A DNA stretch of 46,462 nt from Chloroflexi bacterium OHK40 (GCA_004367505.1 SFCB01000207.1:1-46462), one strand, 5' to 3'; counted from the stretch's first letter, positions 8,297-16,990 are shown. The notes: a model not told the origin generated them from the sequence alone. A program made the numbers and translations.

Positions 8297-11134
8297 ATGG
8301 AGCATAGGAGCCTGGAACGTATGCAAACCCGGACCCTTCAGCGCGAGCTTGCCGCGCCCATGGAGCCAGTGTCGCTTCGGGGCTGGCTGGCCCGCCACCG
8401 TGAGCAGATCTGGGTTGCCACGCTGCTGCTGGTGGCCGCCCTGGCCCACGGCTACAACATGTTCAGCTTTCCGTACTACGAGAACGACGAGGGCACCTAC
8501 ATCTCCCAGGCGTGGGCCGTCTCCCACCTGGGCGAGCTGGCGCCCTACACCTACTGGTACGACCACGCGCCGGCCGGGTGGTTTCAGCTGGCGGCGTGGG
8601 CGCTCCTGACCGGGGGCTACCACGCCTTCGGCACGACCGTCAACTCCGGGCGGGTGCTCATGCTGCTGATGCAGGTGGCCTCTACCCTGATGGTCTACCT
8701 GATCGTGCGGGCGACGCTGGTGAACCACCGGGAGCCGGCGGCCGCCGCGCCCCGGAGCGATACGGATGGCTGGCCATCGGCGGGGAGCTCGTGGCGCGCC
8801 CCCGCCATCGTGGCCGCCAGCATTGCCACCCTGGCGTTCGCGCTCTCGGCCTACGGCATCTATTACCGGCGACGTGTACTCCTGGACAACATTAGCGCCT
8901 TCTGGATGTTGCTGAGCATCCTGCTGCTCCTCCAGGGCCAGCTCTCGCTGAAGCGGGTCTGGGCCAGCGCCGCGGCCCTGGGCATCTCCATCCTCTCCAA
9001 GGAGCTCACCGTCTTCCTGGTGCCGGTGCTGGCGGTGCTCGTCTGGCACCGCAGCCACCCGACCCAGCGCTGGCTGAGCAGCGCAGGCTGGCTGGCGATC
9101 TGTGGCGCGATCGTCTCGCTCTATGTGCTGATGGCCGCGCTGAAGGGAGAGCTCTTTCCAAGCGGCACGCTGCTCGGCGGCGATAGCGAGCATGTGAGCC
9201 TGCTCGGCTCGCTCGCCTTCCAGGGCTCACGCGGCAAGGATGCGGGGCTCCTCGGCGCCGATAGCCTCTTCTGGCTGATGGTGCGGCGCTGGGTGCAGGA
9301 GGAGCCGCTGCTCCTCCTGGCGGGTAGCGGGGCGATGGTGCTGTCGCTCGGGCTGGCGCCGTGGCGGCCCGTGGCCGGCCTGCTCGGGCTCGCTACGGCC
9401 ATGCTCTGGCTCTTCCTCGGGCGCGGCGGGATCGTGATCGAGTTCTACCTGGTGCCGCTGCTGCCACTGCTCGCGATCAACCTGGGCGTGGTGGTTGGGC
9501 TGGCCGCCGGGGCGCTGCGTACCAGGCGCCGGCTGGCCCGCCTCTGGCTGCTCGTGCCCGCCGCCGCGCTCGCCGGCTGTGCCCTCGGAACCGTGCGCGG
9601 CTTCCAGGGGCCCAACTACGGCTACCGCGAGAACCCCCTCATTGCCTGGACGACCACACCCGCCGATGTGCAGGGGCAGGCGGTGGCCTGGATTCGCGCC
9701 AACCTGCCGCCTGAGAGCCGTATGATCATCGATCAGGCGATGTGGCTGGATCTGCACTCAAACGAGCATGGGCCGGTCTTCCCCTACGCCCACTGGTACT
9801 GGAAGGTGGACCTGGACCCCGAGATCCGCGACGATCTCTTCGCGAACGATCGCCGCAACTTCGACTATGTGATCACCACGCCGCAGCTGCGCAAGGACGT
9901 GCGGATCGAGGCGTTGCCACTGGTGGCCGAGGTGCTCCTCCACTCCACCCGCGTGACATCCTTCGATACGGGGGGCTGGCCCGTTGAGGTACGCAAGGTG
10001 CGCGAGCTTTACCCTGGTGTGCCCACCGCGCAGGTGCTGGAGCGGAGCTGGGAGAGCTACGCGAAGCGCTTCATCGAGGATGGCCGGGTGATCGACCCGG
10101 GCCGCGACGGCGTTACCACCTCCGAGGGCCAATCGTACGCGCTGCTGCGTGCCGTGTATGCCAACGACCAGGAGACCTTCGACGCCGTCTGGGCCTGGAC
10201 GGAGGCCAACCTGCAACAGCCGGGCGGCCTGCTCGCCTGGCTCTACGGCCCCCGCGCGGGCGAGGCGCCGGGCATCCTCGATGCGGGGAGCGCCACCGAC
10301 GCCGACGTGGACACGGCCCTGGCGCTGCTGCTGGCCTCCCGCCGCTGGGATAAGCCGGCCTATGCGGCCGCGGCCCAAACCATGCTTGCCGGGATCTGGG
10401 AACGAGAGACGGCTGTAGCGGGTGGGCAGCGTGTGGTGGTAGCGGGCGAGTGGGCTCGCGGCGACGACGGGAGGCCACTCGTGGTCAACCCCTCCTACCT
10501 GGCGCCCTACGCCTACCGGATCTTTGCCGAAGCCGACCCCGGGCGGCCATGGATGGAGCTGGTGGATAGCTCGTACGCACTGCTGGAGCGGCTCCATGCC
10601 GACGCGCGCTTCGGTGGCCCCGGGGGCCTGCTGCCCACCTGGGTGGGCCTGGATCCGGCAACCGGGGCGCTAGTGCCGGCGGAGGGCGTCGAGGGTGCCG
10701 ACGTCTTCGGCTACGATGGGCTGCGGGCGCCCTGGCGGCTCACCCTGGACTGGCTCTGGTACCGCGATGAGCGGGCCAGGGCGGCGATCGGCCGCTTCGG
10801 CTTCCTGCGCGCCCGGCTGGAAGAGGAGGGCAGGCTAGCCGCCGCCTACACCCTCGACGGGGCGCCAGCCACGGCGTACGAGTCGCTGGCTATGTACGCC
10901 GGGGTGGTCCCGGCCCTGCTCTTCAGTGGGGGCGACACGATCGCCTTCCAGACCTTCGACCAGAAGATCGGTGGCGCATACGTTGAGGATGGGCGTGGGG
11001 CCTACTGGGGCGACCCGGACAACTACTACGACCAGAACTGGGCCTGGTTCACCACGGCTCTCCTGGACGGAGCCATGGGGAACCTGTGGGCCGGCGAGGA
11101 GCGCCTGAACTGGAGCCGGCTCGTGATCGAGTAG
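8297..11134 (+). CDS. GT-C membrane glycosyltransferase fused to a GH8 (BcsZ-like) glycoside hydrolase domain
   Basis: A 945-residue protein. The N-terminal 430 residues carry about ten membrane helices and the first-loop acidic motif ENDEGTY near 60, as in GT39/GT83 enzymes using polyprenyl-phosphate sugars. Residues 430-580 form a soluble linker domain. The C-terminal part (about 580-945) reads as glycoside hydrolase family 8: TTSEGQSYALLRAV near 606 holds the general-acid Glu, and ATDADVDTALALLLASRRW near 663 fits the GH8 signature except for Thr in place of Ile/Met. GH8 enzymes cut beta-1,4 glucans, chitosan or xylan. So one polypeptide may attach sugars and trim the polymer outside the membrane. 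No strong ribosome site precedes 8297; 8321 is an alternative start. The fold calls are good; the polymer is unknown. Confidence 0.75.
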   Translation: MEHRSLERMQTRTLQRELAAPMEPVSLRGWLARHREQIWVATLLLVAALAHGYNMFSFPYYENDEGTYISQAWAVSHLGELAPYTYWYDHAPAGWFQLAAWALLTGGYHAFGTTVNSGRVLMLLMQVASTLMVYLIVRATLVNHREPAAAAPRSDTDGWPSAGSSWRAPAIVAASIATLAFALSAYGIYYRRRVLLDNISAFWMLLSILLLLQGQLSLKRVWASAAALGISILSKELTVFLVPVLAVLVWHRSHPTQRWLSSAGWLAICGAIVSLYVLMAALKGELFPSGTLLGGDSEHVSLLGSLAFQGSRGKDAGLLGADSLFWLMVRRWVQEEPLLLLAGSGAMVLSLGLAPWRPVAGLLGLATAMLWLFLGRGGIVIEFYLVPLLPLLAINLGVVVGLAAGALRTRRRLARLWLLVPAAALAGCALGTVRGFQGPNYGYRENPLIAWTTTPADVQGQAVAWIRANLPPESRMIIDQAMWLDLHSNEHGPVFPYAHWYWKVDLDPEIRDDLFANDRRNFDYVITTPQLRKDVRIEALPLVAEVLLHSTRVTSFDTGGWPVEVRKVRELYPGVPTAQVLERSWESYAKRFIEDGRVIDPGRDGVTTSEGQSYALLRAVYANDQETFDAVWAWTEANLQQPGGLLAWLYGPRAGEAPGILDAGSATDADVDTALALLLASRRWDKPAYAAAAQTMLAGIWERETAVAGGQRVVVAGEWARGDDGRPLVVNPSYLAPYAYRIFAEADPGRPWMELVDSSYALLERLHADARFGGPGGLLPTWVGLDPATGALVPAEGVEGADVFGYDGLRAPWRLTLDWLWYRDERARAAIGRFGFLRARLEEEGRLAAAYTLDGAPATAYESLAMYAGVVPALLFSGGDTIAFQTFDQKIGGAYVEDGRGAYWGDPDNYYDQNWAWFTTALLDGAMGNLWAGEERLNWSRLVIE

Positions 11135-11194
11135 CGATGGGCGCGGCGCCACACGGTTCGTGGTGTGGCGCCGCACGGCGGTGGACCAGCGGCG

Positions 11195-11932
11195 CTACAA
11201 ACCCTGGGCCTTGCGCCAGGCCTCATACTCGGGGCGTGCTTCCTCGGAGAGAGGATAGTACTTGCGCAAGTCGCCGCCCTGGCTCAGACGCAGCCGGGCG
11301 AAATCCTCCCACTCGGCGTGCTCGCTGGCCCTGGCGAGCAACTGGGGGGCCAGGGCAACGGGCACCACCACGGCGCCATCGTCGTCGGCCACGATGATAT
11401 CGCCGGGCATCACCAGCACATTGCCGCAGGCGATCGGGCCATTGACCGCGAAAGGCACAATGTTGGTCTGGGTGTGGAAGTTAGGCGTCACACCCCGCAA
11501 CCAGAGACCGAGATCGAGCTTCTTCACATTCGGGTAATCGCGGATGCAGCCGTCGATGATCACGCCCACCCCGCCGCGCCCCTTGAAGTAGGTGAGCATC
11601 ATCTCGCCGAAGACGCCACTGGCCATATCGCCACGGGCATCCACCACGACGACGTCGCCGGGCTGGGTGTGGTAGAGCACGTGGCGGTGCAGTTGCCGCT
11701 CCGGATCCTGATACTCGCTGTCGCCGTAGAGATCCTCGCGCTTGGGCATAAACTGGAGCGTGAGCGCGGGCCCGGCGATCGCTTTGCCCTTGTTCCACGC
11801 CACCGGCCCCTTCATGAAGGGGTCGCGAATGCCCAGGCGACTGAGCTCACCCGCCGCCGTGGCGCTCCCGATCGCCGCCAGGCCCTCAACCAGTTCCCGT
11901 GGTGGACGCACGATGTCCGGTGTGGTAGTCAT
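11195..11932 (-). CDS. RraA-family protein (HMG/CHA aldolase-like or RNase E regulator-like fold)
   Basis: A 245-residue protein of the RraA/dimethylmenaquinone-methyltransferase-like family. Recognisable are RPPRELVEGLAAIGSATA at the N-terminus, the central block PGDVVVVDARGDMASGVFGEMM, GGVGVIIDGCIRDYPNVK with the substrate-binding Arg-Asp, and VMPGDIIVADDDGAVVVP. In many bacteria members are 4-hydroxy-4-methyl-2-oxoglutarate aldolases or oxaloacetate decarboxylases; in gammaproteobacteria a subgroup inhibits RNase E. At 245 residues it is longer than RraA proper (about 160), which favours the enzyme branch. I chose ATG 11932 (MTTTPDIVRPP) with AGGGA upstream over a start 14 codons earlier. 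It sits alone and convergent with the preceding gene. Confidence 0.8.
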   Translation of the reverse strand: MTTTPDIVRPPRELVEGLAAIGSATAAGELSRLGIRDPFMKGPVAWNKGKAIAGPALTLQFMPKREDLYGDSEYQDPERQLHRHVLYHTQPGDVVVVDARGDMASGVFGEMMLTYFKGRGGVGVIIDGCIRDYPNVKKLDLGLWLRGVTPNFHTQTNIVPFAVNGPIACGNVLVMPGDIIVADDDGAVVVPVALAPQLLARASEHAEWEDFARLRLSQGGDLRKYYPLSEEARPEYEAWRKAQGL

Positions 11933-12061
11933 GGATTTCCCTTGTTCCAGGCAGCCACCTGCTCCCTTGCGCACCTATTGTAGCGCATCGGCTGGGAGCG
12001 GTTGCGCACCCATCCCGGCCCCGCCTGGTGTGCTCGGAGGGCGTCGGCGCTGCCACCACCG

Positions 12062-12077
12062 TGGCACGCCGGTTGCA
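12062..12077 (+). promoter_or_regulatory. Sigma-54 promoter (-24/-12)
   Basis: TGGCACGCCGGTTGCA fits TGGCACG-N4-TTGCA exactly, with GG-N10-GC spacing. The -12 GC at 12075-12076 puts the transcription start near 12088, just before the GGAGG of the gene starting at 12104. Confidence 0.85.
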
Positions 12078-12103
12078 GTCGCCCGGCTCCGGAGGACCAC
12101 ACC

Positions 12104-12805
12104 GTGGCAACGGAGAGGTTTCAAGGTGCGACGGGCGCGGGCAACCGCGATGGCGGCCGCTCGGTCGCCCGGTCGCTGCGCGAGTATGGCCGTGGCGTCG
12201 CCGGCGGGCTGCTCTTCAGCCTGCCGCTGCTATACACCGCCGAGGTCTGGCGCCTTGGGCAGATCAGCGGGCCGGTGCGGCTCGGCGCCGGGCTGCTCGG
12301 CACGCTCCTCCTGCTGATCGGCTATAACCGCTACGCTGGCTTGCACCCGGATGCCTCCCTGGCCGAGGTGCTGATCGACTCGGTCGAGGAATTGGGGCTG
12401 GGCCTGGCCGTGGCCGCGCTCGTGCTCTGGCTGCTCGGCCAGCTCGATACGACAATGCACCCTGACACGCTGGTGGGCGCAGTGCTACTCGTGGTCACCG
12501 GCCTTCTTGCCGCCGACGCCCTGGATGGAGTCGGGGCGCTGGTGGCCGTGATCGTCACGCCGGGCGACCCTATCACCCGGGGAAGCCAGGTTGAGGTGCC
12601 GATACTGGTGGAGAATCACGGCGACGAAGCGGCCGAGGACGTGCTCGTGCAGGTCACGGTGCGCCAGGCGAGCGTGGAGCATCGGACCGAGCTCACCGTG
12701 CCCCTGCTCCCCCGACACTCTGCCGAAGAGGCTCGCATCGTCGTGCCCTACACCGGCGCCATCGAGTCTGTCCGGGCGGGCATCGTGAGCTACCGGGCGC
12801 CTTGA
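12104..12805 (+). CDS. Membrane protein resembling fused TIGR02587 (DUF2391) and TIGR02588 families
   Basis: A 233-residue protein. After a short hydrophilic start, VARSLREYGRGVAGGLLFSL opens about four membrane helices (residues 30-150). This resembles the N-terminal half of TIGR02587 membrane proteins. The rest (about 150-233) is a soluble beta-rich domain (RGSQVEVPILVENHGDEAAE) like TIGR02588, a family usually encoded next to TIGR02587. Here a shortened form of the first seems fused to the second. Function is unknown in both families. The start is GTG 12104, with GGAGG 8 nt upstream. It lies directly behind a consensus sigma-54 promoter, and its stop is only 65 nt before the best start of the MFS gene. 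Family names come from memory of the sequence pattern. Confidence 0.6.
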   Translation: MATERFQGATGAGNRDGGRSVARSLREYGRGVAGGLLFSLPLLYTAEVWRLGQISGPVRLGAGLLGTLLLLIGYNRYAGLHPDASLAEVLIDSVEELGLGLAVAALVLWLLGQLDTTMHPDTLVGAVLLVVTGLLAADALDGVGALVAVIVTPGDPITRGSQVEVPILVENHGDEAAEDVLVQVTVRQASVEHRTELTVPLLPRHSAEEARIVVPYTGAIESVRAGIVSYRAP

Positions 12806-12870
12806 TTGAAGGCGCCATGCACGTTCGACGCCGCTTGCACGAGGCGCGGATGTGCGGCACAATGGGCGCT

Positions 12871-14205
12871 ATGCGATGGTCCTCATTCCGCGAAGGCGCG
12901 CGCGCCCTGCTGCGACCTCGGACGGTCGCTGAGCGCAATGTGCGCAATGTGCTGGTCGATGGCATCGGGGTAGGTATCGCCACCGGTGTCGCCACTTTCC
13001 TCCCGGTCTTTCTCGTCCGGCTTGGCGCCTCGGCCTTGCTGGTGGGCCTGCTCACCTCGCTGCCCGCCCTCACCGGCGCGCTGCTCGCGGTGCCGATCGG
13101 GCGGTTCCTCGAGCGCCAGCGCAACATCGTGCCGTGGTACTCGGGCATGCGCGTGTGGGTGCTCTGGTCGTATGCACTGTTCGGCCTGCTGCCATTTGTG
13201 CTACCGCTGAGCGCCGTGCCCTGGACGATCATCGGGATCTGGGCCCTGGTGACGGTGCCGAGCACCTTTGTGAACGTAGCCTTCACGGTAGTGATGGGCG
13301 GTGTGGCCGGGCCGAAGAACCGCTTCGCCCTGATGAGTATGCGCTGGTCCAGTCTGGGCGCGGTCACCGCCGTGACTGTCGCGCTGGTAGGCCAGTTTCT
13401 CGACCGGGTGCCCTTCCCCCTGAACTACCAACTGGTCTTCATCGCTTCGTTCGCCGGCGGGCTGCTCAGCTATCTCTTCTCGCGCTCGATTACGCTGCCC
13501 GATAATCCGGCCGCCGGTGAGCCCCATGCCAGGGCCAGCCAGCAGGCGAGCGCCTGGCGCCAGATGCTGGCGGTGCTTCCCTCGGCGATACGTCCCGGCG
13601 CCTTCATCCAGAGCCTGCGCGAGGCGTCGCCGGCCTTCCTGCGTTTCGCTGGCAGCGCCTTCGTCTTCCGTGGCGGTGTGGCCATGGCTCTGCCGTTACT
13701 GCCCCTCTACTGGGTACGCGAGGTCGGAGCATCCGATTCCTGGATCGGTATCATCACCACGGCCAACAGCGCGGTGCTCCTCGTCGCCTACTTCATCTGG
13801 TCGGCCGCTGTCCGGCGTGTGGGCGTGGGCGGGGTCCTCTTGGCTACGAGCTTCGGCATGGCCCTCTACCCGCTCGCCGTCGTGACCACCAGCGATGTCT
13901 GGATGCTCGCGCTGCTGGCTGGCGCGGTCGGCTTTTTCGCCGCTGGGAACGACCTCGTTAACTTCGATCTGGTGCTGAGCACCATCCCGGCCGACCACCA
14001 GGCTACCTACGTTGGTCTGTACCAGACGCTCCAGAACGCCGCGCTCTTCGTGATGCCGATCATCGGCACGCTCCTGGCCGACCTGATCGGGGTGCCTATG
14101 GCCCTCGTCGCCGCCGGTCTTGTCCGCCTTGCCGGTGCCAGCCTCTTCCTCGCGCTCCGCGTCGGGCGCGCGCCGGCGACCGCGATCGAAAGCCCCACGC
14201 CATGA
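12871..14205 (+). CDS. Major facilitator superfamily transporter
   Basis: A 444-residue protein with about twelve hydrophobic segments in two halves separated by a hydrophilic loop (around residues 210-245, rich in Ala/Gln/Arg). The N-terminal half shows the MFS pattern ASALLVGLLTSLPALTGALL followed by an Arg-rich short loop (IGRFLERQRN). The C-terminal half contains LVNFDLVLSTIP and ATYVGLYQTLQNAALFVMP. The substrate cannot be told; this group includes drug and sugar exporters. ATG 12871 gives MRWSSFREG; ATG 12862 is nearly equivalent. It overlaps the following gene by 4 nt (ATGA), so the two are co-translated. It probably also receives transcripts from the sigma-54 promoter at 12062. Confidence 0.85.
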   Translation: MRWSSFREGARALLRPRTVAERNVRNVLVDGIGVGIATGVATFLPVFLVRLGASALLVGLLTSLPALTGALLAVPIGRFLERQRNIVPWYSGMRVWVLWSYALFGLLPFVLPLSAVPWTIIGIWALVTVPSTFVNVAFTVVMGGVAGPKNRFALMSMRWSSLGAVTAVTVALVGQFLDRVPFPLNYQLVFIASFAGGLLSYLFSRSITLPDNPAAGEPHARASQQASAWRQMLAVLPSAIRPGAFIQSLREASPAFLRFAGSAFVFRGGVAMALPLLPLYWVREVGASDSWIGIITTANSAVLLVAYFIWSAAVRRVGVGGVLLATSFGMALYPLAVVTTSDVWMLALLAGAVGFFAAGNDLVNFDLVLSTIPADHQATYVGLYQTLQNAALFVMPIIGTLLADLIGVPMALVAAGLVRLAGASLFLALRVGRAPATAIESPTP

Positions 14206-15185
14206 GTTTCCCCGATCTCTTCCGTCGCGCCGCGCTGCTCTGGTGGCGTGTGCGGGGCCTCTGGCCTCTCGGCATGCTCGCGACCGTCGTGGGCGCCGGT
14301 GACTACGCAACTAGCAGTTTCAACGTCAACACGCGCTTTCCCGCCGGTGAGGGCGGCATGCCGCGCGAGCTCGTCGCCTGGTTTGACAGCCCCTTCGTGC
14401 GCGCTGTACTGGCCAACCCGCTCCCCTTTGTGCTCGGGGCGGTGGTGGTCACCGTGCTCTGGGCACTCCTGACCACCCTGGTGGGCCAGTTGGCCCACGG
14501 GGCGATGATCCGCATGGCCGACGTGGCGGACCAGGGCTACGCGGCCAGGCTGGGGGATGCGTTCAGTGTTGGCTTTGCCCGCCTGCTGCCGATGTTCCTG
14601 CTCGCGCTGATCATAAGCACGCCCGCCCTTTTCCTGATCGTCGCGGCTGCCGTCGGGGTGGCCCTGATCGTCCCGCAGCTGCGGGCGCTGGATGGCCCCT
14701 CCCCCGAGACCGTGCTGCCGATCGTCGCCGCCCTCTTCCTCTGCCTGGTGCCCCTGGTGCTGCTAATGCTCGTGCTGGGTCTGGCGCTGAGCTTTTTTGG
14801 CCGGATGGCCCAGCGTGCCTGTGTGATTGAAGGTCTGGGGCCCCTGGCAAGCCTGGGACGCGCCTGGCGGCTCGTGACGCGCAACTTCGGCCAGACCCTG
14901 CTCGTCTGGCTGGCGCTCCTGCTGACGGGGTCGATCTTCGGCGCGATCTCCACCCTCCCCGCGCTAGCGATCGCCGTGCCGGCCTTCGTGAGCTTCTACC
15001 GCAGCGGCGCCATCCCCTGGGTGGCGCTGATCGTCCTGGCAATCTACAGCCTGGTCATCACAGTACTGCTTGGCGGCTGGCTTACGAGCTTCAGCTCCAC
15101 CCTCTGGACATTGCATTATCGGTCGTGCGTGAGCCGTGAGGCGCAGGGGGCCGCTACCCCTCAGAGAGCGGCAAGCGCACCGTGA
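14202..15185 (+). CDS. Polytopic membrane protein of unknown function
   Basis: 327 residues with about six strongly hydrophobic segments: one near residue 75-95, long pairs at 120-155 and 165-195, then 225-250, 255-275 and 280-310. The pattern of amphipathic joints such as GRAWRLVTRNFGQTLLVWLAL recalls glycerophosphoryl-diester-phosphodiesterase-type membrane domains and other YihY/DUF-like helix bundles, but I do not recognise a family. The ATG overlaps the MFS stop as ATGA, so translation is coupled and it may work with that transporter. The last 32 nt overlap the end of the kinase gene on the other strand, an unusual convergent overlap that could allow antisense effects. Confidence 0.7.
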   Translation: MSFPDLFRRAALLWWRVRGLWPLGMLATVVGAGDYATSSFNVNTRFPAGEGGMPRELVAWFDSPFVRAVLANPLPFVLGAVVVTVLWALLTTLVGQLAHGAMIRMADVADQGYAARLGDAFSVGFARLLPMFLLALIISTPALFLIVAAAVGVALIVPQLRALDGPSPETVLPIVAALFLCLVPLVLLMLVLGLALSFFGRMAQRACVIEGLGPLASLGRAWRLVTRNFGQTLLVWLALLLTGSIFGAISTLPALAIAVPAFVSFYRSGAIPWVALIVLAIYSLVITVLLGGWLTSFSSTLWTLHYRSCVSREAQGAATPQRAASAP

Positions 15186-16830
15186 AGGCACTGCCCTCAC
15201 CCTCGCGGCTCTCGACGTCGATCGTGCCCCCGTGCAGTTCGATAATCTCGCGAACCACGAAAAGACCGACTCCGAGTCCGCTGACCCCGAGCTGGGCCGC
15301 GTTCTCGGCCCGGTAGAAACGGCGGAACAACAGCTCACGGGTGCCCTCCGGGATACCGATCCCCTCGTCACGCACCTTCAGGCAAGCTGACGTCCCACTC
15401 CGTTCTACTGTGACATCAACCCTGCTTCCGGCCGGGCTGTACTTGATCGCGTTCCCGATCAAGTTCTGGATCACCTGCTCCAGGCGCGCTTCGTCGCCGT
15501 GGATCAGCAGCGGTTCGGCGAGCACCTCCAGCGTGAGCTGGTGGAGCTCTTCCGTTGCGCGGGCCTCATCGACCGCGCGCCGAACCAGGCTTGCCAGATC
15601 CATCGCCGTAGGCGCAATGCTAAAACGGCCCGAACGGATGCGCGAGATATCGAGCATCGCGCTGATCATCCGGTTGAGGCGCTGGGCCTGATCGACCACA
15701 ATCTGTACCGAGCGCTGGATGCGCTCGCGGTTGGGGTTACCCTGCTCGATCCACTTCTGTAGCAACTGCACCCGTCCGAGCAGTGTAGTGAGCGGCGTGC
15801 GCAGCTCGTGGGCCGCAATCGAGAAGAAGGCGTCGCGGATCCGTAGCGCCTCCTCCGCCTCGAGCCGTGAGCGCTCGGCCGCGGCGTAGAGCCGGGCATT
15901 GGCGATTGCGGCAGAGGCCCGCCGGGCCACCTCCTCGGCCAGGGCGAGATCGCGCGGCCCGTAGTGGCTGCGCGCCGCCGCGCGAGCCAGGATCATCACG
16001 CCAACTACCGTTTCGCCGAGCCGCAGCGGCACGTTGATGCACGAGGCGGGACCGAGCGCCGCCACCAGGTGGCGTTGTTCCGCATCGGTTGTGGAGGCGG
16101 CAAGCTCCTCCGGGTCGATCGTCGCGAGCAGCAGGCTCTTGCCCTCGCGCAACACCATCGACAGCTGGCCGAGCCCTTCGAGGGCCTGGGCGTAGCGGGC
16201 GTGCAGCTCGCGCGCCGTCGCTTCCAGACGCGGATCGTCATAAGCTACAGCGCCCACGCGCCGGGCGCCCGGTTCGCCCACCATCTCAACCATACACCAG
16301 TCGGCCAGAAAGGGAACCACACTGCGCGCGAGCCGGTCGAGGGTACTCTGGTAGTCGAGCGAGTCGGCGAGCGTGGTGCTCAACTGCGCCAGGAACTGCT
16401 CGTCCCGCTCGGCGCGTCGCCTGGCGGCCCGCTCGGCCACCTGCTCGCTCAGGTCGGTGATGGTCGTGAGTGTGCCAACTACCTGCCCGTCAACGCGGAG
16501 CGGTGCGATCCGCGCCGCCTGCTGCATCTGGGAAAGACCCTCGATGGACGCCGGAAATTGCAGCAAGTACTCGATCCTGGCCTGCGGCAGATCGATTGCG
16601 GCGCCGCGCAGCGCCTCGTGGTAGTGCCCAACCATGCCGCGAGCCTCCAGTTCCGGAAAGGCCGCGTGCAACGGTTGTCCAATGATCGCTCCCATGGGCC
16701 GCCCGCTGTGCTGCGCGATCCATGGCCCACAGGCTCTGATGACAAGCGTTGTGTCGGTGATGACGATCCCCAGCGGCAGGCTGTCAGCGAGCCAGGCTAG
16801 CAGGATGCGCTCCCAGTCGAGTGCGGGCAT
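15154..16830 (-). CDS. PAS-GAF sensor histidine kinase
   Basis: 558 residues with no membrane segment, so cytoplasmic. Order: PAS-type domain (about 10-150, LADSLPLGIVITDTTLVI), GAF domain (about 165-330), HisKA with phospho-acceptor His in AAHELRTPLTTLLGR near 341, and HATPase_c (about 440-555) with N box NLIGNAIKYSP, G1 DEGIGIPE and G2 GLGVGLFVVREI. PAS and GAF domains sense small molecules, redox state or light; the ligand is not evident. ATG 16830 has AGGAGAC upstream. It is transcribed divergently from a single-domain response regulator (16991), a likely phosphate partner. A sigma-54-type promoter (16871-16886) precedes it. Confidence 0.9.
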   Translation of the reverse strand: MPALDWERILLAWLADSLPLGIVITDTTLVIRACGPWIAQHSGRPMGAIIGQPLHAAFPELEARGMVGHYHEALRGAAIDLPQARIEYLLQFPASIEGLSQMQQAARIAPLRVDGQVVGTLTTITDLSEQVAERAARRRAERDEQFLAQLSTTLADSLDYQSTLDRLARSVVPFLADWCMVEMVGEPGARRVGAVAYDDPRLEATARELHARYAQALEGLGQLSMVLREGKSLLLATIDPEELAASTTDAEQRHLVAALGPASCINVPLRLGETVVGVMILARAAARSHYGPRDLALAEEVARRASAAIANARLYAAAERSRLEAEEALRIRDAFFSIAAHELRTPLTTLLGRVQLLQKWIEQGNPNRERIQRSVQIVVDQAQRLNRMISAMLDISRIRSGRFSIAPTAMDLASLVRRAVDEARATEELHQLTLEVLAEPLLIHGDEARLEQVIQNLIGNAIKYSPAGSRVDVTVERSGTSACLKVRDEGIGIPEGTRELLFRRFYRAENAAQLGVSGLGVGLFVVREIIELHGGTIDVESREGEGSAFTVRLPLSEG

Positions 16831-16870
16831 GCATCGTCTCCTATGAGCTCTCCTGTCCTGCCACCCGCAG

Positions 16871-16886
16871 GGCAAGAACTATGCCA
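16871..16886 (-). promoter_or_regulatory. Sigma-54 promoter for the sensor kinase
   Basis: Reading the minus strand: TGGCATAGTTCTTGCC, with GG-N10-GC. It departs from the others by T for C in the -24 and C at the last position. The start would be near 16860, 30 nt before the kinase ATG. Confidence 0.65.
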
Positions 16887-16896
16887 CCTGCCGATC

Positions 16897-16912
16897 TGGC
16901 ACGCTTCCTGCA
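16897..16912 (+). promoter_or_regulatory. Sigma-54 promoter for the response regulator
   Basis: TGGCACGCTTCCTGCA, GG at 16898-16899 and GC at 16910-16911 (N10). It points to the gene at 16991. Ten bp separate it from the opposing sigma-54 promoter of the kinase. The -12 part overlaps the hairpin TCCTGCAA/TTGCAGGA (16906-16928). Confidence 0.8.
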
Positions 16913-16941
16913 AAGGCCCCTTGCAGGAGCTTATCTTTTGA

Positions 16942-16953
16942 TGTTTCGAAACA
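16942..16953. promoter_or_regulatory. Perfect 12-bp palindrome, possible activator or repressor site
   Basis: TGTTTCGAAACA. It lies about 82-93 nt upstream of the predicted start of the kinase's sigma-54 promoter, a usual distance for enhancer sites, and inside the leader of the response regulator transcript. No second copy was found near the other sigma-54 promoters. Confidence 0.35.
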
Positions 16954-16990
16954 ATCGTTCGGGCATACGTGCAACTGTCCAATATACACT

